Origin: Lawsonibacter celer
GTDB lineage: Bacteria; Bacillota; Clostridia; Oscillospirales; Oscillospiraceae
Reading direction: 5' to 3'
DNA length: 64,000 bases
Assembly: GCF_014281125.1 (NCBI RefSeq)
Contig: NZ_JACOEA010000001.1
Coordinates: 372,001 to 436,000, forward strand
How positions within the stretch are numbered: position 1 is the stretch's first letter; each line of letters begins with the position of its first letter. Made by a program: the position numbers and the translations under genes. A model generated the notes under the pieces. It searched no databases. It worked only from the letters and a program-made list of their open reading frames with translations, and was not told where the DNA came from. This document shows, piece after piece, positions 9,003 through 17,200 of the stretch.

Positions 9003-10021
9003 AAACCTCTGATTTTGATTTTGAACTCCCGGAGGAGCTGATTGCCCAGACGCCGCTTGCGCGTCGGGATGCCTCCCGGCTGCTGGTGCTGGATAAAACG
9101 ACGGGAGCGCGCCGCCATCTGCATTTTTATGACCTGCCGACCCTGCTGCGCCCGGGGGACTGTCTGGTGCTCAACGACTCCAGGGTGCTGCCGGCCCGCC
9201 TGATCGGGCGCCGGCCCACGGGCGGCGCCTGTGAGGTGCTGCTGCTGGTGGACAGAGGGGAAAACCTCTGGGAGTGCCTGGTACGGCCTGGCCGAAAGCT
9301 CAGGCCGGGGGCACAGGTGATCTTTGGGGACGGCCAGCTTACGGCTGTTGTGGAGGAGGAGATTGAGGACGGCAAGCGCCTGGTTCGGTTCCTCTATCAG
9401 GGGATTTTTCTGGAAATTTTAGAGCAACTTGGGAAAATGCCCTTGCCGCCCTATATTAAGGCGGAGCTCCAGGACAATGAGCGCTATCAGACCGTTTACT
9501 CCAAAGTGGTAGGCTCCGCTGCGGCTCCCACCGCTGGGCTGCACTTTACACCGGAACTGCTGCGTCAGATTCAGGAGATGGGAGTAAAGGTCTGCTATGT
9601 CACGCTGCATGTGGGGCTGGGCACCTTCCGGCCGGTGAAAGCCGAGGAGATTGCGGACCACGAAATGCACTCTGAGTTCTGCATGGTCAGCCGGGAAACG
9701 GCGGACACGATAAATGAGACAAAGAAAAACGGCGGCCGGGTGATCTGCGTAGGAACAACCTCCTGCCGCACCATCGAGAGCTTTGCCGCAGAGGACGGCA
9801 CCATGACGGAACGCTCCGGCTGGACCAACATCTTCATCTACCCGGGATACCGGTTTAAGGTGCTGGACGCCTTGATCACCAACTTCCATCTCCCGGAGTC
9901 CACACTGATTATGCTGGTCTCCGCCCTGGCGGGCCGGGAATCGGTGTTGGCAGCCTATCAAGAGGCGGTGAAGCTGCGCTATCGATTTTTTTCGTTTGGA
10001 GATGCCATGTTCATCCAGTAA
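8999..10021 (+). CDS. queA: S-adenosylmethionine:tRNA ribosyltransferase-isomerase
   Basis: A 340-residue QueA, which transfers and isomerises the ribosyl group of SAM onto preQ1-tRNA to give epoxyqueuosine. It starts with the typical [15 protein letters not shown] segment. It also has [42 protein letters not shown] and the [15 protein letters not shown] stretch. The ATG overlaps the preceding stop (ATGA). Tgt lies downstream, separated by the CcdA-TlpA gene. Confidence 0.97.
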   Translation: MKTSDFDFELPEELIAQTPLARRDASRLLVLDKTTGARRHLHFYDLPTLLRPGDCLVLNDSRVLPARLIGRRPTGGACEVLLLVDRGENLWECLVRPGRKLRPGAQVIFGDGQLTAVVEEEIEDGKRLVRFLYQGIFLEILEQLGKMPLPPYIKAELQDNERYQTVYSKVVGSAAAPTAGLHFTPELLRQIQEMGVKVCYVTLHVGLGTFRPVKAEEIADHEMHSEFCMVSRETADTINETKKNGGRVICVGTTSCRTIESFAAEDGTMTERSGWTNIFIYPGYRFKVLDALITNFHLPESTLIMLVSALAGRESVLAAYQEAVKLRYRFFSFGDAMFIQ

Positions 10022-10026
10022 AATGG

Positions 10027-10057
10027 AGCGCGCAGGCACCAATGTGCCTGCGCGCTT
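10027..10057 (+). terminator. Hairpin after queA, weak terminator
   Basis: GCGCGCAGGCA pairs with TGCCTGCGCGC around a short loop, followed by only TTTCC. The stem is strong but the T-run is short, so termination may be partial. Confidence 0.55.
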
Positions 10058-10107
10058 TCCGCAGCGGGCGACGAGGCCGACGTGCGCGGAACGGAGAGGA
10101 GAGAAGA

Positions 10108-11412
10108 ATGGGATTTACTATTGAGACCAGCATACCGGCGCTGACCGTCCTTGTGCAGGGGCTGCTCAGCTTCTTTTCCCCCTGCGTACTGCCGTTGGTG
10201 CCCTTATACCTGAGTTATCTGGCTGGAGGAGCGGGGGCGGTCGGGGAGGATGGCCAGATCCATTACCCGCGGGGGAAAGTGTTCTGCAATACCGTTTTCT
10301 TTGTGCTAGGCATCAGCTTTGCCTTCTTTCTGCTGGGGCTGGGGTTTACTGCGTTGGGGCACTTTTTCAGCGGAAACCGGGTGTGGTTTGCCCGTGTCAG
10401 CGGAATCGTTATGATCCTGTTCGGCCTTTATCAGTTTGGAATGTTTGGAAGGCCTCGGGCTCTGGAACAGGAGCACCGGCTGCCCTTCCGCCTGGAGCGC
10501 TGGGCCATGAATCCGCTGGCGGCGCTGGTCCTCGGCTTTACGTTCAGCTTTGCCTGGACGCCCTGTGTCGGCCCCACAATGAGCGGTGTTCTGCTCATGG
10601 CGTCTTCGGCGCAGTCTGCCTCCAGGGGCTTCCTACTGATTGGCGTGTATACCCTGGGGTTTGTGCTGCCCTTTTTGGCGGTGGGGCTCTTCACTGGGGG
10701 CGTGCTCAATTTCCTGCGCAGCCACCGGAATGTAGTGCGCTACACGGTGAAAGTGGGGGCTGTGCTTCTGATTGTCATGGGTGTGATGACGCTTACCGGT
10801 TTTATGAACGGGATTACCGGGTATCTGTCCGGCGCGGCCGGCAGCGGAATCAGCAGTCCGCCCCAGGAGAGCGCAGTCGGTCTCCCGGAGGAAGCGCAGA
10901 CGTCCACCTCGGAGCAAACACCGGAGGAGAGCCGGCGGCCAGCTGTTCCCGCCCCGGACTTTACACTGACAGACCAATATGGGGAGGAGCATACCCTGTC
11001 GGACTATGCGGGAAAGATCCTGTTCCTCAATTTTTGGGCCACCTGGTGCGGTCCTTGTCAGAGTGAAATGCCGGAAATCCAGGCCCTCTATGAGGAATAC
11101 GGGAAGAATGGGAAGGATCTGATTGTCCTGGGGGTGGCTAATCCAAAGACAGAGGAGTACCCCAATAATCAGGACGTGGGCCAAGAGGAAATTGTGCAGT
11201 TTCTGGAGGACGGGGGTTATACCTTCCCGGTGGTTATGGATACCACGGGCCGGGTTTTTGCACAGTACGGCATCCAAGCGTTTCCGACCACCTTTATGGT
11301 GGACGCTGAAGGCAATGTGTTTGGCTATGTGCAGGGGGCGTTGACCGGAGAGATGATGGAGAGCATTGTCCGCCAGACCATAGAGGGAACGGCTGGAGGA
11401 GAGACTCCGTAA
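10108..11412 (+). CDS. CcdA-type transporter fused to a TlpA-like thioredoxin domain
   Basis: A 434-residue fusion. Residues 1-240 form a CcdA/DsbD-type membrane domain with its paired cysteine motifs, FFSPCVLPLVPLYLSYLAG and SFAWTPCVGPTMSGVLL. CcdA carries electrons from cytoplasmic thioredoxin across the membrane. After a Ser/Glu/Pro-rich linker (about 250-285) comes a TlpA/ResA-like domain with WCGPC (C314, C317) and a later FPTTFMVD cis-proline loop. One chain therefore holds both the electron conduit and its extracytoplasmic acceptor. The ATG at 10108 follows GGAGAGGAG; an earlier in-frame ATG at 10042 has no Shine-Dalgarno sequence. No cytochrome c maturation gene is visible, so thiol-disulfide maintenance is the safer role. 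Confidence 0.88.
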   Translation: MGFTIETSIPALTVLVQGLLSFFSPCVLPLVPLYLSYLAGGAGAVGEDGQIHYPRGKVFCNTVFFVLGISFAFFLLGLGFTALGHFFSGNRVWFARVSGIVMILFGLYQFGMFGRPRALEQEHRLPFRLERWAMNPLAALVLGFTFSFAWTPCVGPTMSGVLLMASSAQSASRGFLLIGVYTLGFVLPFLAVGLFTGGVLNFLRSHRNVVRYTVKVGAVLLIVMGVMTLTGFMNGITGYLSGAAGSGISSPPQESAVGLPEEAQTSTSEQTPEESRRPAVPAPDFTLTDQYGEEHTLSDYAGKILFLNFWATWCGPCQSEMPEIQALYEEYGKNGKDLIVLGVANPKTEEYPNNQDVGQEEIVQFLEDGGYTFPVVMDTTGRVFAQYGIQAFPTTFMVDAEGNVFGYVQGALTGEMMESIVRQTIEGTAGGETP

Positions 11413-11424
11413 AAACGGCAGCCC

Positions 11425-11453
11425 TTGCCAAGGAAAAGCTGGTCTGGTATGAT
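11425..11453 (+). promoter_or_regulatory. Sigma-A promoter of tgt
   Basis: TTGCCA (11425-11430), 17-base spacer, TATGAT (11448-11453). Confidence 0.75.
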
Positions 11454-11483
11454 AGGGACAGAATAGTGCAAAGGAGTTTTTCT

Positions 11484-12614
11484 GTGTTTGAGGTCATAAA
11501 GACAGAGGACAGAGCGCGGCGCGGCAGGTTCACCTGCGCCCACGGTGTGGTTCAGACGCCGGTGTTTATGAATGTGGGGACGCAGGGGGCCATCAAGGGC
11601 GCGGTATCTGCCCACGATCTGAAGGAGATCGGCTGTCAGGTGGAGCTGTCCAACACCTACCATCTCCACCTGAGACCCGGAGACGGGGTGGTGCGGGCCA
11701 TGGGCGGCCTCCACAAGTTCATGGACTGGGACGGACCCATCCTGACCGACTCGGGCGGATTTCAGGTGTTCTCTTTGGCCGGACTGCGCAAAATTAAGGA
11801 GGAGGGGGTTACCTTTGCCTCCCACATCGACGGCAGGCGGATTTTTATGGGACCGGAGGAGTCCATGCGCATCCAGTCCAATCTGGGCAGTGATGTGGCT
11901 ATGGCCTTTGATGAATGTGTGGAGAACCCTGCCACTTATGAGTATGCAAAGTCTTCCTGTGAGCGGACCCTGCGCTGGCTGGAACGCTGCAAAGCGGAGC
12001 ATGACAGGCTGAACACCTTGCCGGAAACCGTAAACCCGCAGCAGATGCTGTTTGGCATCAACCAGGGCGCGACCTTCCCGGATCTCCGGATCTGGCACAT
12101 GAAAGAGACGGCAAAAATCGACTGTGAGGGCTATGCCATCGGCGGCTTGGCCGTGGGAGAGCCCACGCAGGTGATGTATGATATTATTGACGCGGTGGAG
12201 CCCTATATGCCGGCGGACAAGCCTCGCTATCTGATGGGGGTGGGGACCCCTTCCAATCTCATTGAAGGCGTGGCCCGCGGTATAGACTTCTTCGACTGTG
12301 TGATGCCGGCCCGCAATGCCCGTCATGCCAAGCTCTACACCTGGGAAGGTGCCATCAATATCAAAAACGAGAAGTACAAGATGGATGAGCGCCCGATTGA
12401 CCCCCAATGTGCCTGCCCAGTATGCCGGTCCTTCTCCAGAGCTTACCTGAGGCACCTGTTTGCGGCGGAGGAGATGCTGGCCATGCGCCTAGCGGTTTTG
12501 CATAACCTCTATTTTTATAACAGCCTGATGGCACGTATCCGTCAGGCGTTGGACGAGGGGGGCTTTGGGGCTTTTCGGGCGGAGTTTTCAGAAAAATTGG
12601 GCCGGCGGACGTGA
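11484..12614 (+). CDS. tgt: Queuine/preQ1 tRNA-guanine transglycosylase
   Basis: A 376-residue Tgt that exchanges G34 of tRNAs with GUN anticodons for preQ1, the step before QueA. Visible are the LTDSGGFQVFSL active-site segment, GGLAVGEP, the nucleophile region DFFDCVMPARNARH and the zinc site CACPVCRSFSRAYLRHL. The GTG at 11484 was chosen because AGGAG at 11472-11476 precedes it by seven bases. A GTG at 11466 would add six non-homologous residues. Confidence 0.96.
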   Translation: MFEVIKTEDRARRGRFTCAHGVVQTPVFMNVGTQGAIKGAVSAHDLKEIGCQVELSNTYHLHLRPGDGVVRAMGGLHKFMDWDGPILTDSGGFQVFSLAGLRKIKEEGVTFASHIDGRRIFMGPEESMRIQSNLGSDVAMAFDECVENPATYEYAKSSCERTLRWLERCKAEHDRLNTLPETVNPQQMLFGINQGATFPDLRIWHMKETAKIDCEGYAIGGLAVGEPTQVMYDIIDAVEPYMPADKPRYLMGVGTPSNLIEGVARGIDFFDCVMPARNARHAKLYTWEGAINIKNEKYKMDERPIDPQCACPVCRSFSRAYLRHLFAAEEMLAMRLAVLHNLYFYNSLMARIRQALDEGGFGAFRAEFSEKLGRRT

Positions 12615-12631
12615 AATATCTGTAAAAAGGC

Positions 12632-12660
12632 TTGTCAAATTCTACATTTCGATTTATAAT
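12632..12660 (+). promoter_or_regulatory. Sigma-A promoter of yajC
   Basis: TTGTCA (12632-12637), 17-base spacer, consensus TATAAT (12655-12660). Confidence 0.85.
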
Positions 12661-12709
12661 GTTCATCACGCGATGATTTTCCATCTATATGAATTCGGAG
12701 GGGATTATT

Positions 12710-13069
12710 TTGCTGACTGAGGTCACAAGCGCGATGCTTTCCGGCACAACGAGTGCTGGTGGCGGACTGGGTATGATTCTGCCGTTTGTCGTTTTGATTG
12801 CGGTGTTTTATTTCCTGTTGATTCGCCCGGAGAACAAAAAGAAGAAAGAAGCCGCCAAGATGCGCTCTGAGCTGTCTGTGGGGGATCAGATCACTACGAT
12901 CGGCGGTATTGTCGGCACCATCTGCGCGGTGAAGGAGGATACCATCGTCATTGAGACCAGCGCCGACCGGGTGCGTCTGGAGTTTACCAAATGGGCTATT
13001 TCCACAAAGGGCACTCAGACCACGGAGAACGGTCCCGCGGAAGACAAGAGCAAGGACTCCAAGAAGTAA
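12710..13069 (+). CDS. yajC: Preprotein translocase accessory subunit YajC
   Basis: A small single-pass protein of the SecDF-YajC holo-translocase. The hydrophobic helix ILPFVVLIAVFYFLLIRP is followed by the family motif ENKKKKEAAKMRSELSVGDQITTIGGIVGT and a charged tail. The TTG at 12710 is preferred because GGAGGGG (12697-12703) lies six bases upstream. An in-frame ATG at 12689 has no Shine-Dalgarno sequence but would add seven residues. secD/secF do not follow; instead the SCIFF region does. Confidence 0.9.
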   Translation: MLTEVTSAMLSGTTSAGGGLGMILPFVVLIAVFYFLLIRPENKKKKEAAKMRSELSVGDQITTIGGIVGTICAVKEDTIVIETSADRVRLEFTKWAISTKGTQTTENGPAEDKSKDSKK

Positions 13070-13083
13070 AAAGAGACATGCCA

Positions 13084-13140
13084 AGCGCCCTCCCTGCATA
13101 TGTTTCCAACAGGAATCTGTGCCAAGGGAGGGTGCTTTTT
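13084..13140 (+). terminator. Hairpin between yajC and the TIGR04086 gene; terminator overlapping a ribosome-binding site
   Basis: AGCGCCCTCCCT (13084-13095) pairs with AGGGAGGGTGCT (13125-13136) with one G-T pair, followed by a T-run to 13140. The 3' arm contains GGGAGGG, the only Shine-Dalgarno sequence for the gene that starts at 13141. The element can therefore act as a terminator and as an occluder of translation. Confidence 0.75.
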
Positions 13141-13572
13141 ATGCGAAAAACGGAGGAGGAGCAGGGCGCGAAGCTGGTGCGCTGCGCCCTTGGAATCGTG
13201 ATCGGCGGGGTGGCGGCACTGTTGGCGTGCATGGTGTTCCTGCTGGCGGCGTCCCTGGGGATTGCCAGGGGGTTGCTGGGCGAGGGACTGATGTATCAGC
13301 TGACCGTGGTGGGCTGCGTGGTGGGGTCCTTCATCGGAGGATCAATGGCCGTGCGCCGCTGCGGAACGCGGGGGCTGCTGGTGGGCCTGGCGACTGGGAG
13401 CGTGCTGTTTTTGCTGCTGCTCACGGTTGGAGTGCTCTTCTTTCAGTCGATGACACCGCAGTCCGGCGGGATTGGCCTGCTGTGTGGATGCCTGTGCGGC
13501 GGCGCCGCTGCGGGACTTCTGCGCGGCGGAGGGAAGAAGCGGACCACAGCCAAGAAAAAGCGCAGAAAATAA
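13141..13572 (+). CDS. TIGR04086 family membrane protein
   Basis: A 143-residue protein with four hydrophobic helices, glycine-rich (GGSMAVRR, GLLCGCLCGGAAAGLLRGG), and a strongly basic C-terminal tail (KKRTTAKKKRRK). It matches the TIGR04086 family, which in Clostridia is typically found beside yajC and the SCIFF genes. Its function is not established. The ATG at 13141 follows directly on a terminator-like T-run and uses a Shine-Dalgarno sequence buried in the hairpin. No catalytic motif is visible. Confidence 0.8.
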   Translation: MRKTEEEQGAKLVRCALGIVIGGVAALLACMVFLLAASLGIARGLLGEGLMYQLTVVGCVVGSFIGGSMAVRRCGTRGLLVGLATGSVLFLLLLTVGVLFFQSMTPQSGGIGLLCGCLCGGAAAGLLRGGGKKRTTAKKKRRK

Positions 13573-13601
13573 TTGAAATTGCCGCCGAAATATGGTATCA
13601 T
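13573..13601 (+). promoter_or_regulatory. Sigma-A promoter of scfA
   Basis: TTGAAA (13573-13578), 17-base spacer, TATCAT (13596-13601). It begins at the base after the preceding stop codon, giving the precursor its own transcript. Confidence 0.8.
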
Positions 13602-13633
13602 GCAGTTAATCACCGACATGGGAGGGAAAAACG

Positions 13634-13774
13634 ATGAAGCATGTCAAGACGCTTAACGGCGCGACTTTGAAAAACAGCGCCGCTCATGGTGGCTGCGGCG
13701 AGTGCCAGACCTCCTGCCAGTCCGCCTGCAAGACCTCTTGCACCGTGGCCAACCAGAAGTGCGAGAATCAGTAA
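13634..13774 (+). CDS. scfA: SCIFF ranthipeptide precursor (six cysteines in forty-five)
   Basis: A 46-residue precursor that reads MKHVKTLNG... and ends in ...NQKCENQ. Its six cysteines are at positions 21, 24, 28, 32, 36 and 43, in the conserved CGECQTSCQSACKTSC arrangement. In SCIFF peptides the maturase links cysteines to nearby residues (a thioether to the following Thr is known for the Clostridium thermocellum peptide), making a ranthipeptide. The leader MKHVKTLNGATLKNS is also family-typical. GGAGGG at 13621-13626 precedes the ATG by seven bases. It has its own promoter and a terminator behind it, separating it from the maturase gene. The natural function of SCIFF peptides is not settled (a quorum-sensing-like role has been proposed in some clostridia). 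Confidence 0.96.
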   Translation: MKHVKTLNGATLKNSAAHGGCGECQTSCQSACKTSCTVANQKCENQ

Positions 13775-13793
13775 GTAACGCGTTTGGTTTGGA

Positions 13794-13818
13794 AAGGGTG
13801 GGGATTCCCACCCTTTTT
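13794..13818 (+). terminator. Terminator/attenuator between scfA and scfB
   Basis: AAGGGTGGG pairs with CCCACCCTT around GATT, followed by a T-run. It lies in the scfA-scfB gap, so most transcripts should end after the precursor, giving more peptide than maturase. Confidence 0.85.
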
Positions 13819-13850
13819 CCATGCAAGCGGGAAGTGAGGGAAAAGATATT

Positions 13851-15212
13851 ATGGTACATACCTTTCAGGCGCTTGGCGTCAATGTAGCGGTGGACGTGAA
13901 TAGCGGTGCGGTCCACGTGCTGGACGAAGTGACCTACCATCTGCTGGAGCGGGTCATACCGCCTATGGCGGAGCACTGCCCGGCGGAAATCATACAAAAA
14001 TTGCCCCAATATGCTCCGGAGTCGCTGGAGGAGGCGTGGCAGGAGCTGCGCAGCTTGGCCGACGAAGGACTGCTTTTTGAAGAGGACGATTATATTGACC
14101 GGGAAAAGGCGGCCTCCATGCAGCAGCAGGCCCTGGTAAAGGCGCTTTGTCTCCATGTTTCCCATGACTGTAACCTGCGATGCAAGTACTGCTTTGCCTC
14201 GACCGGCGACTTCGGCACGGGACACCGCATGACCATGGATTTTGAGACCGCAAAAAAAGCCATTGATTTTGTGGTGGCCAAGTCCGGACACCGGCGAAAT
14301 ATCGAGGTGGATTTCTTTGGCGGTGAGCCGCTGATGGCCATGGATACGGTCAAAAAGACCGTGGAATATGCCAGGTCGATTGAGAAAGAATCCGGAAAGT
14401 GCTTCCGCTTTACGATTACAACCAACGGGGTGCTGCTGGATGACGAGAACATTGCGTATATCAATCGCGAGATGTCCAATGCAGTGCTCTCGCTGGATGG
14501 GCGCAGAGAGGTAAATGACGACCTTCGGCCCACCGTAAACGGCAAGGGCAGCTATGACATCATTGTACCCAAATTTAAAAAGCTGATCGAGGGCCGCGGA
14601 ACCAAGGACTATTATCTCAGGGGTACCTTTACCCGTTTCCATAAGGACTTTGCCGAAGACGTAAAGGCGCTGGCTGAAGTGGGCCGAAACATTTCAGTGG
14701 AACCGGTGGTGGGAAAAGAGGAGGACCCCTACGCTCTGCGGGAGTCCGACGTGCCGGAGCTGGAGGCGGAGTACGAAAAGCTGGCCGAGTGGCTGAAGGA
14801 TCACCGGGAGATAAACTTTTTCCATTTTAATGTAGACCTGGCCCAGGGCCCTTGCGTCATCAAGCGTCTGCGAGGCTGTGGTGCCGGCTGCGAATATGTG
14901 GCGATCACGCCGGAAGGGGATATCTACCCCTGCCACCAGTTTGTGGGCAATGAAGCATACCGGCTTGGAAGCGTCCACGACGGCACATTTGACCGTGAAC
15001 GCTCTGCGGAATTTGCAGGCCTGAACATCTATACTAGGGAGGAATGCCGGGACTGCTGGGCTCGTTTTTACTGCTCCGGCGGCTGCAGCGCCTCCAACCT
15101 GCTTGTCAATGGAGACATAAAAAAGCCGCACCATGTGGGATGTGCGCTAGAGCGCAAACGGCTGGAGTGTGCGATTGCGCTGAAGGCTATTGCGGCCGGA
15201 ATGTCAGAATAG
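13851..15212 (+). CDS. scfB: SCIFF maturase, radical SAM/SPASM protein
   Basis: A 453-residue thioether-forming maturase. The N-terminal domain (about 1-85) resembles a precursor-recognition domain and begins with the typical HTFQALGVNVAVDVNSGAVHVLD segment. The radical-SAM cluster motif CNLRCKYC has C107, C111 and C114. FFGGEPL and TTNGVLLD follow. The SPASM region at the C-terminus (CGAGCEYVAITPEGDIYPCHQ, then CRDCWARFYCSGGC) provides ligands for two auxiliary clusters. ATG 13851 matches the family start; an earlier ATG at 13821 would add ten residues overlapping the terminator loop region. It acts on the ScfA peptide encoded just upstream. Confidence 0.95.
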   Translation: MVHTFQALGVNVAVDVNSGAVHVLDEVTYHLLERVIPPMAEHCPAEIIQKLPQYAPESLEEAWQELRSLADEGLLFEEDDYIDREKAASMQQQALVKALCLHVSHDCNLRCKYCFASTGDFGTGHRMTMDFETAKKAIDFVVAKSGHRRNIEVDFFGGEPLMAMDTVKKTVEYARSIEKESGKCFRFTITTNGVLLDDENIAYINREMSNAVLSLDGRREVNDDLRPTVNGKGSYDIIVPKFKKLIEGRGTKDYYLRGTFTRFHKDFAEDVKALAEVGRNISVEPVVGKEEDPYALRESDVPELEAEYEKLAEWLKDHREINFFHFNVDLAQGPCVIKRLRGCGAGCEYVAITPEGDIYPCHQFVGNEAYRLGSVHDGTFDRERSAEFAGLNIYTREECRDCWARFYCSGGCSASNLLVNGDIKKPHHVGCALERKRLECAIALKAIAAGMSE

Positions 15213-15247
15213 CCTATACAAAATGTAATTATACAGAGCGTAATCTG

Positions 15248-15286
15248 GCGCCCAAGCACGGTAACTACCGATGCTTGGGCGCTTTC
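15248..15286 (+). terminator. Terminator after scfB
   Basis: GCGCCCAAGCA (15248-15258) pairs with TGCTTGGGCGC (15272-15282), followed by a short T-run. Confidence 0.75.
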
Positions 15287-15339
15287 GCGTGCCGGACACT
15301 ATATCTGGTGTAACGACGTGAAGAACTGACTATGCGACC

Positions 15340-15480
15340 TAAAGTGCAATTTACAAAGTTTACATAATTTTGTTTACATAATATATAGGCATAATACACA
15401 AAAATGATTTTTTTGTCGAAGTATTCTTGCACAATAACCTTGAGTGGATTATATTAAGTAACATCCCCGATTTAAACTCG
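15340..15480. other. AT-rich intergenic stretch with repeated TTTACA elements
   Basis: This stretch of the 319-base gap before the SpoIIM-like gene stands out as very AT-rich in a GC-rich neighbourhood. GTTTACATAAT occurs twice at a 14-base period (15358-15368 and 15372-15382), and another TTTACA starts at 15350. The elements could be protein-binding sites or part of a sporulation promoter; no confident promoter pair was found. No gene is seen. Confidence 0.5.
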
Positions 15481-15530
15481 TCCTTCTAAATGGCCGGTCA
15501 GACTCATAGGCTTCTCTGGGGGTGACGGCT

Positions 15531-16163
15531 ATGCAAAGACCGGTAGCGGGCGTTTGGGACGTGCCGACGGCTGGGATCTTGCCCGCGCTGGCGGTTTGTT
15601 CCATCTGTTTTTTTGCGGGCGGCCTGTTGGGGTGCCTGTTGATGGCCCGGGTGGCGGGTGGAGCCGGCGAGGGCCTTGAGGCATATGTACAAAGCTTTTT
15701 GCGTGCGGCAGAGAGCGGGGCGTTGTCCGCTCCGGACCTGTTGCCCTCGATGTGGGAATGTATACGATGGCCCCTGCTGGCGCTGCTGCTGGGCTTTACT
15801 GCACTGGGCCTTTTGGGGTTGCCTGTTTTATTTGCGGTCCGCGGTTTTTTACTTGCTTTTTCCATTGCCTCGTTTGTCCGTGTTCTTGGTTCGGCGGGGT
15901 GTTTATTAGCCTTTTTATTGTTTGGAGTTACCGGTGCGATATCGGTTCCTGTTTTTTTTATGCTGGGTGTACAGAGTGTGCTGTCCGCCCGGCGGCTGGC
16001 CAGCCGCTTTTTGGGAGAGAGCCGGCAGCCGGCTTTATACGGAAAGGCTTGGTTCCAGCGGTGCGGCCTGTGTGCGGCCGCGCTGGTGGTGTGTGTTGTG
16101 CTGGAATATCTGGTGGTGCCCATGCTGGTGTCTGGATTGGCCGGGGCGCTGATTGCGATTTAA
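15531..16163 (+). CDS. spoIIM: SpoIIM-like membrane protein
   Basis: A 210-residue polytopic membrane protein with about five helices. The central region has the SpoIIM-family pattern: a short extracytoplasmic stretch, then LLGFTALGLLGLPVLFAVRGFLLAFS and a later GAISVPVFFMLGVQSVLSARRL. SpoIIM works with SpoIID and SpoIIP in engulfment during sporulation. The gene is directly upstream of xerD; spoIIM and the xerD homologue (ripX) are also neighbours in Bacillus subtilis, which supports the call. ATG 15531 follows GGGGGTGA at 15518-15525. Confidence 0.72.
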   Translation: MQRPVAGVWDVPTAGILPALAVCSICFFAGGLLGCLLMARVAGGAGEGLEAYVQSFLRAAESGALSAPDLLPSMWECIRWPLLALLLGFTALGLLGLPVLFAVRGFLLAFSIASFVRVLGSAGCLLAFLLFGVTGAISVPVFFMLGVQSVLSARRLASRFLGESRQPALYGKAWFQRCGLCAAALVVCVVLEYLVVPMLVSGLAGALIAI

Positions 16164-16192
16164 GCGAGTAAGTGTAAGAAGGTGCGGGGCGG

Positions 16193-17071
16193 ATGGATTA
16201 TCTCGAAGAATATGAACATTATCTCACGGTGGAGAAAAATGCGTCCGCCAACACATGCAGTTCTTATGTCCGGGACGTGGGGCAGTATACCCGGTGGCTA
16301 GAAGGAGAGGGGCTGGCGCCTGCCCAGGCAGTTCAGTCTGATGTGGAGGGGTACATGAAATTCCTGTCCGCCCATGGGAAATCGGCTGCAACTGTAACGC
16401 GTTCACTGGCCTCCTTAAAGTCCTTTTACACCTACCTTTTTTCAGCTGGGGCCGTATCAGTCAATCCCGCAAAGGGCTTGGCTCCGGCAAAGGTGGAGCG
16501 CAAGCTGCCGCAGATTCTCACCAACAAAGAGGTGGAGCTGTTCCTGGAGCAGCCGGACGCGTCTGAGCCCAAAGGCTGCCGGGACCGGGCAATGCTGGAG
16601 CTGCTCTATGCCACCGGCATCCGGGTTTCTGAGCTGATCGGGCTGAACCTGGAGCACTTGAATTTATCCGCCGGCTTTATCCGCTGCCTGGGGCGGGGAA
16701 AGGAACGGATTATCCCCCTGTATCCGGCGGCGGTCCGGGCGCTGCAGGATTACCTGGAACATGTGCGGCCCCAGATGGTTGAGCATCCGGACGAGCGCGC
16801 CCTGTTCGTTAATATGAGCGGAGAGCGGATGAGCCGCCAGGGCTTTTGGAAGATCATCAAGCACTATCAGGAGAAGGCGGAAATCAAAAAGGAGATCACC
16901 CCGCACACGCTTCGCCACTCCTTTGCGGCGCATCTGCTGGAAAACGGAGCGGACCTGCACTCCATTCAGGAGATGCTGGGCCATGCGGATATTTCCTCCA
17001 CTCAGATTTATACACAGCTGGTCAATCAAAAGCTCAAGGATGTGTACAACAAGGCGCATCCCAGAGCGTAG
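16193..17071 (+). CDS. xerD: Site-specific tyrosine recombinase XerD
   Basis: A 292-residue tyrosine recombinase with the N-terminal SAM-like core-binding domain and a C-terminal catalytic domain. The catalytic set is present: R144 in TGIRVSEL, the HTLRHSFAAHLLENG box near 237, LGHADISSTQIY with the histidine and the nucleophilic tyrosine near the end. XerC/XerD resolve chromosome dimers at dif. A second Xer gene is at 57648, so the pair may work together. No dif site was identified. Confidence 0.93.
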   Translation: MDYLEEYEHYLTVEKNASANTCSSYVRDVGQYTRWLEGEGLAPAQAVQSDVEGYMKFLSAHGKSAATVTRSLASLKSFYTYLFSAGAVSVNPAKGLAPAKVERKLPQILTNKEVELFLEQPDASEPKGCRDRAMLELLYATGIRVSELIGLNLEHLNLSAGFIRCLGRGKERIIPLYPAAVRALQDYLEHVRPQMVEHPDERALFVNMSGERMSRQGFWKIIKHYQEKAEIKKEITPHTLRHSFAAHLLENGADLHSIQEMLGHADISSTQIYTQLVNQKLKDVYNKAHPRA

Positions 17072-17087
17072 CAATCGGAATTGCACA

Positions 17088-17115
17088 AAGGCCGGAGCGT
17101 TTGCGCTCCGGCCTT
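17088..17115 (+). terminator. Terminator after xerD
   Basis: AAGGCCGGAGCG pairs with CGCTCCGGCCTT around TTTG. Confidence 0.85.
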
Positions 17116-17143
17116 TCTGTGTCTCTAAATCCAGCAATTCCGC

Positions 17144-17172
17144 TTGCGCCCTCACGCGGCCCGTGGTAAAAT
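17144..17172 (+). promoter_or_regulatory. Sigma-A promoter of ruvCAB
   Basis: TTGCGC (17144-17149), 17-base spacer, TAAAAT (17167-17172). No LexA-type operator was recognised near it. Confidence 0.75.
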
Positions 17173-17200
17173 AACATTTGTATATGCATAGGAGGTCCCT

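Noticed and set aside
17116..17200. LexA-type SOS operator before ruvCAB.
   Set aside because: No GAAC-N4-GTTC-like palindrome was found around the promoter.
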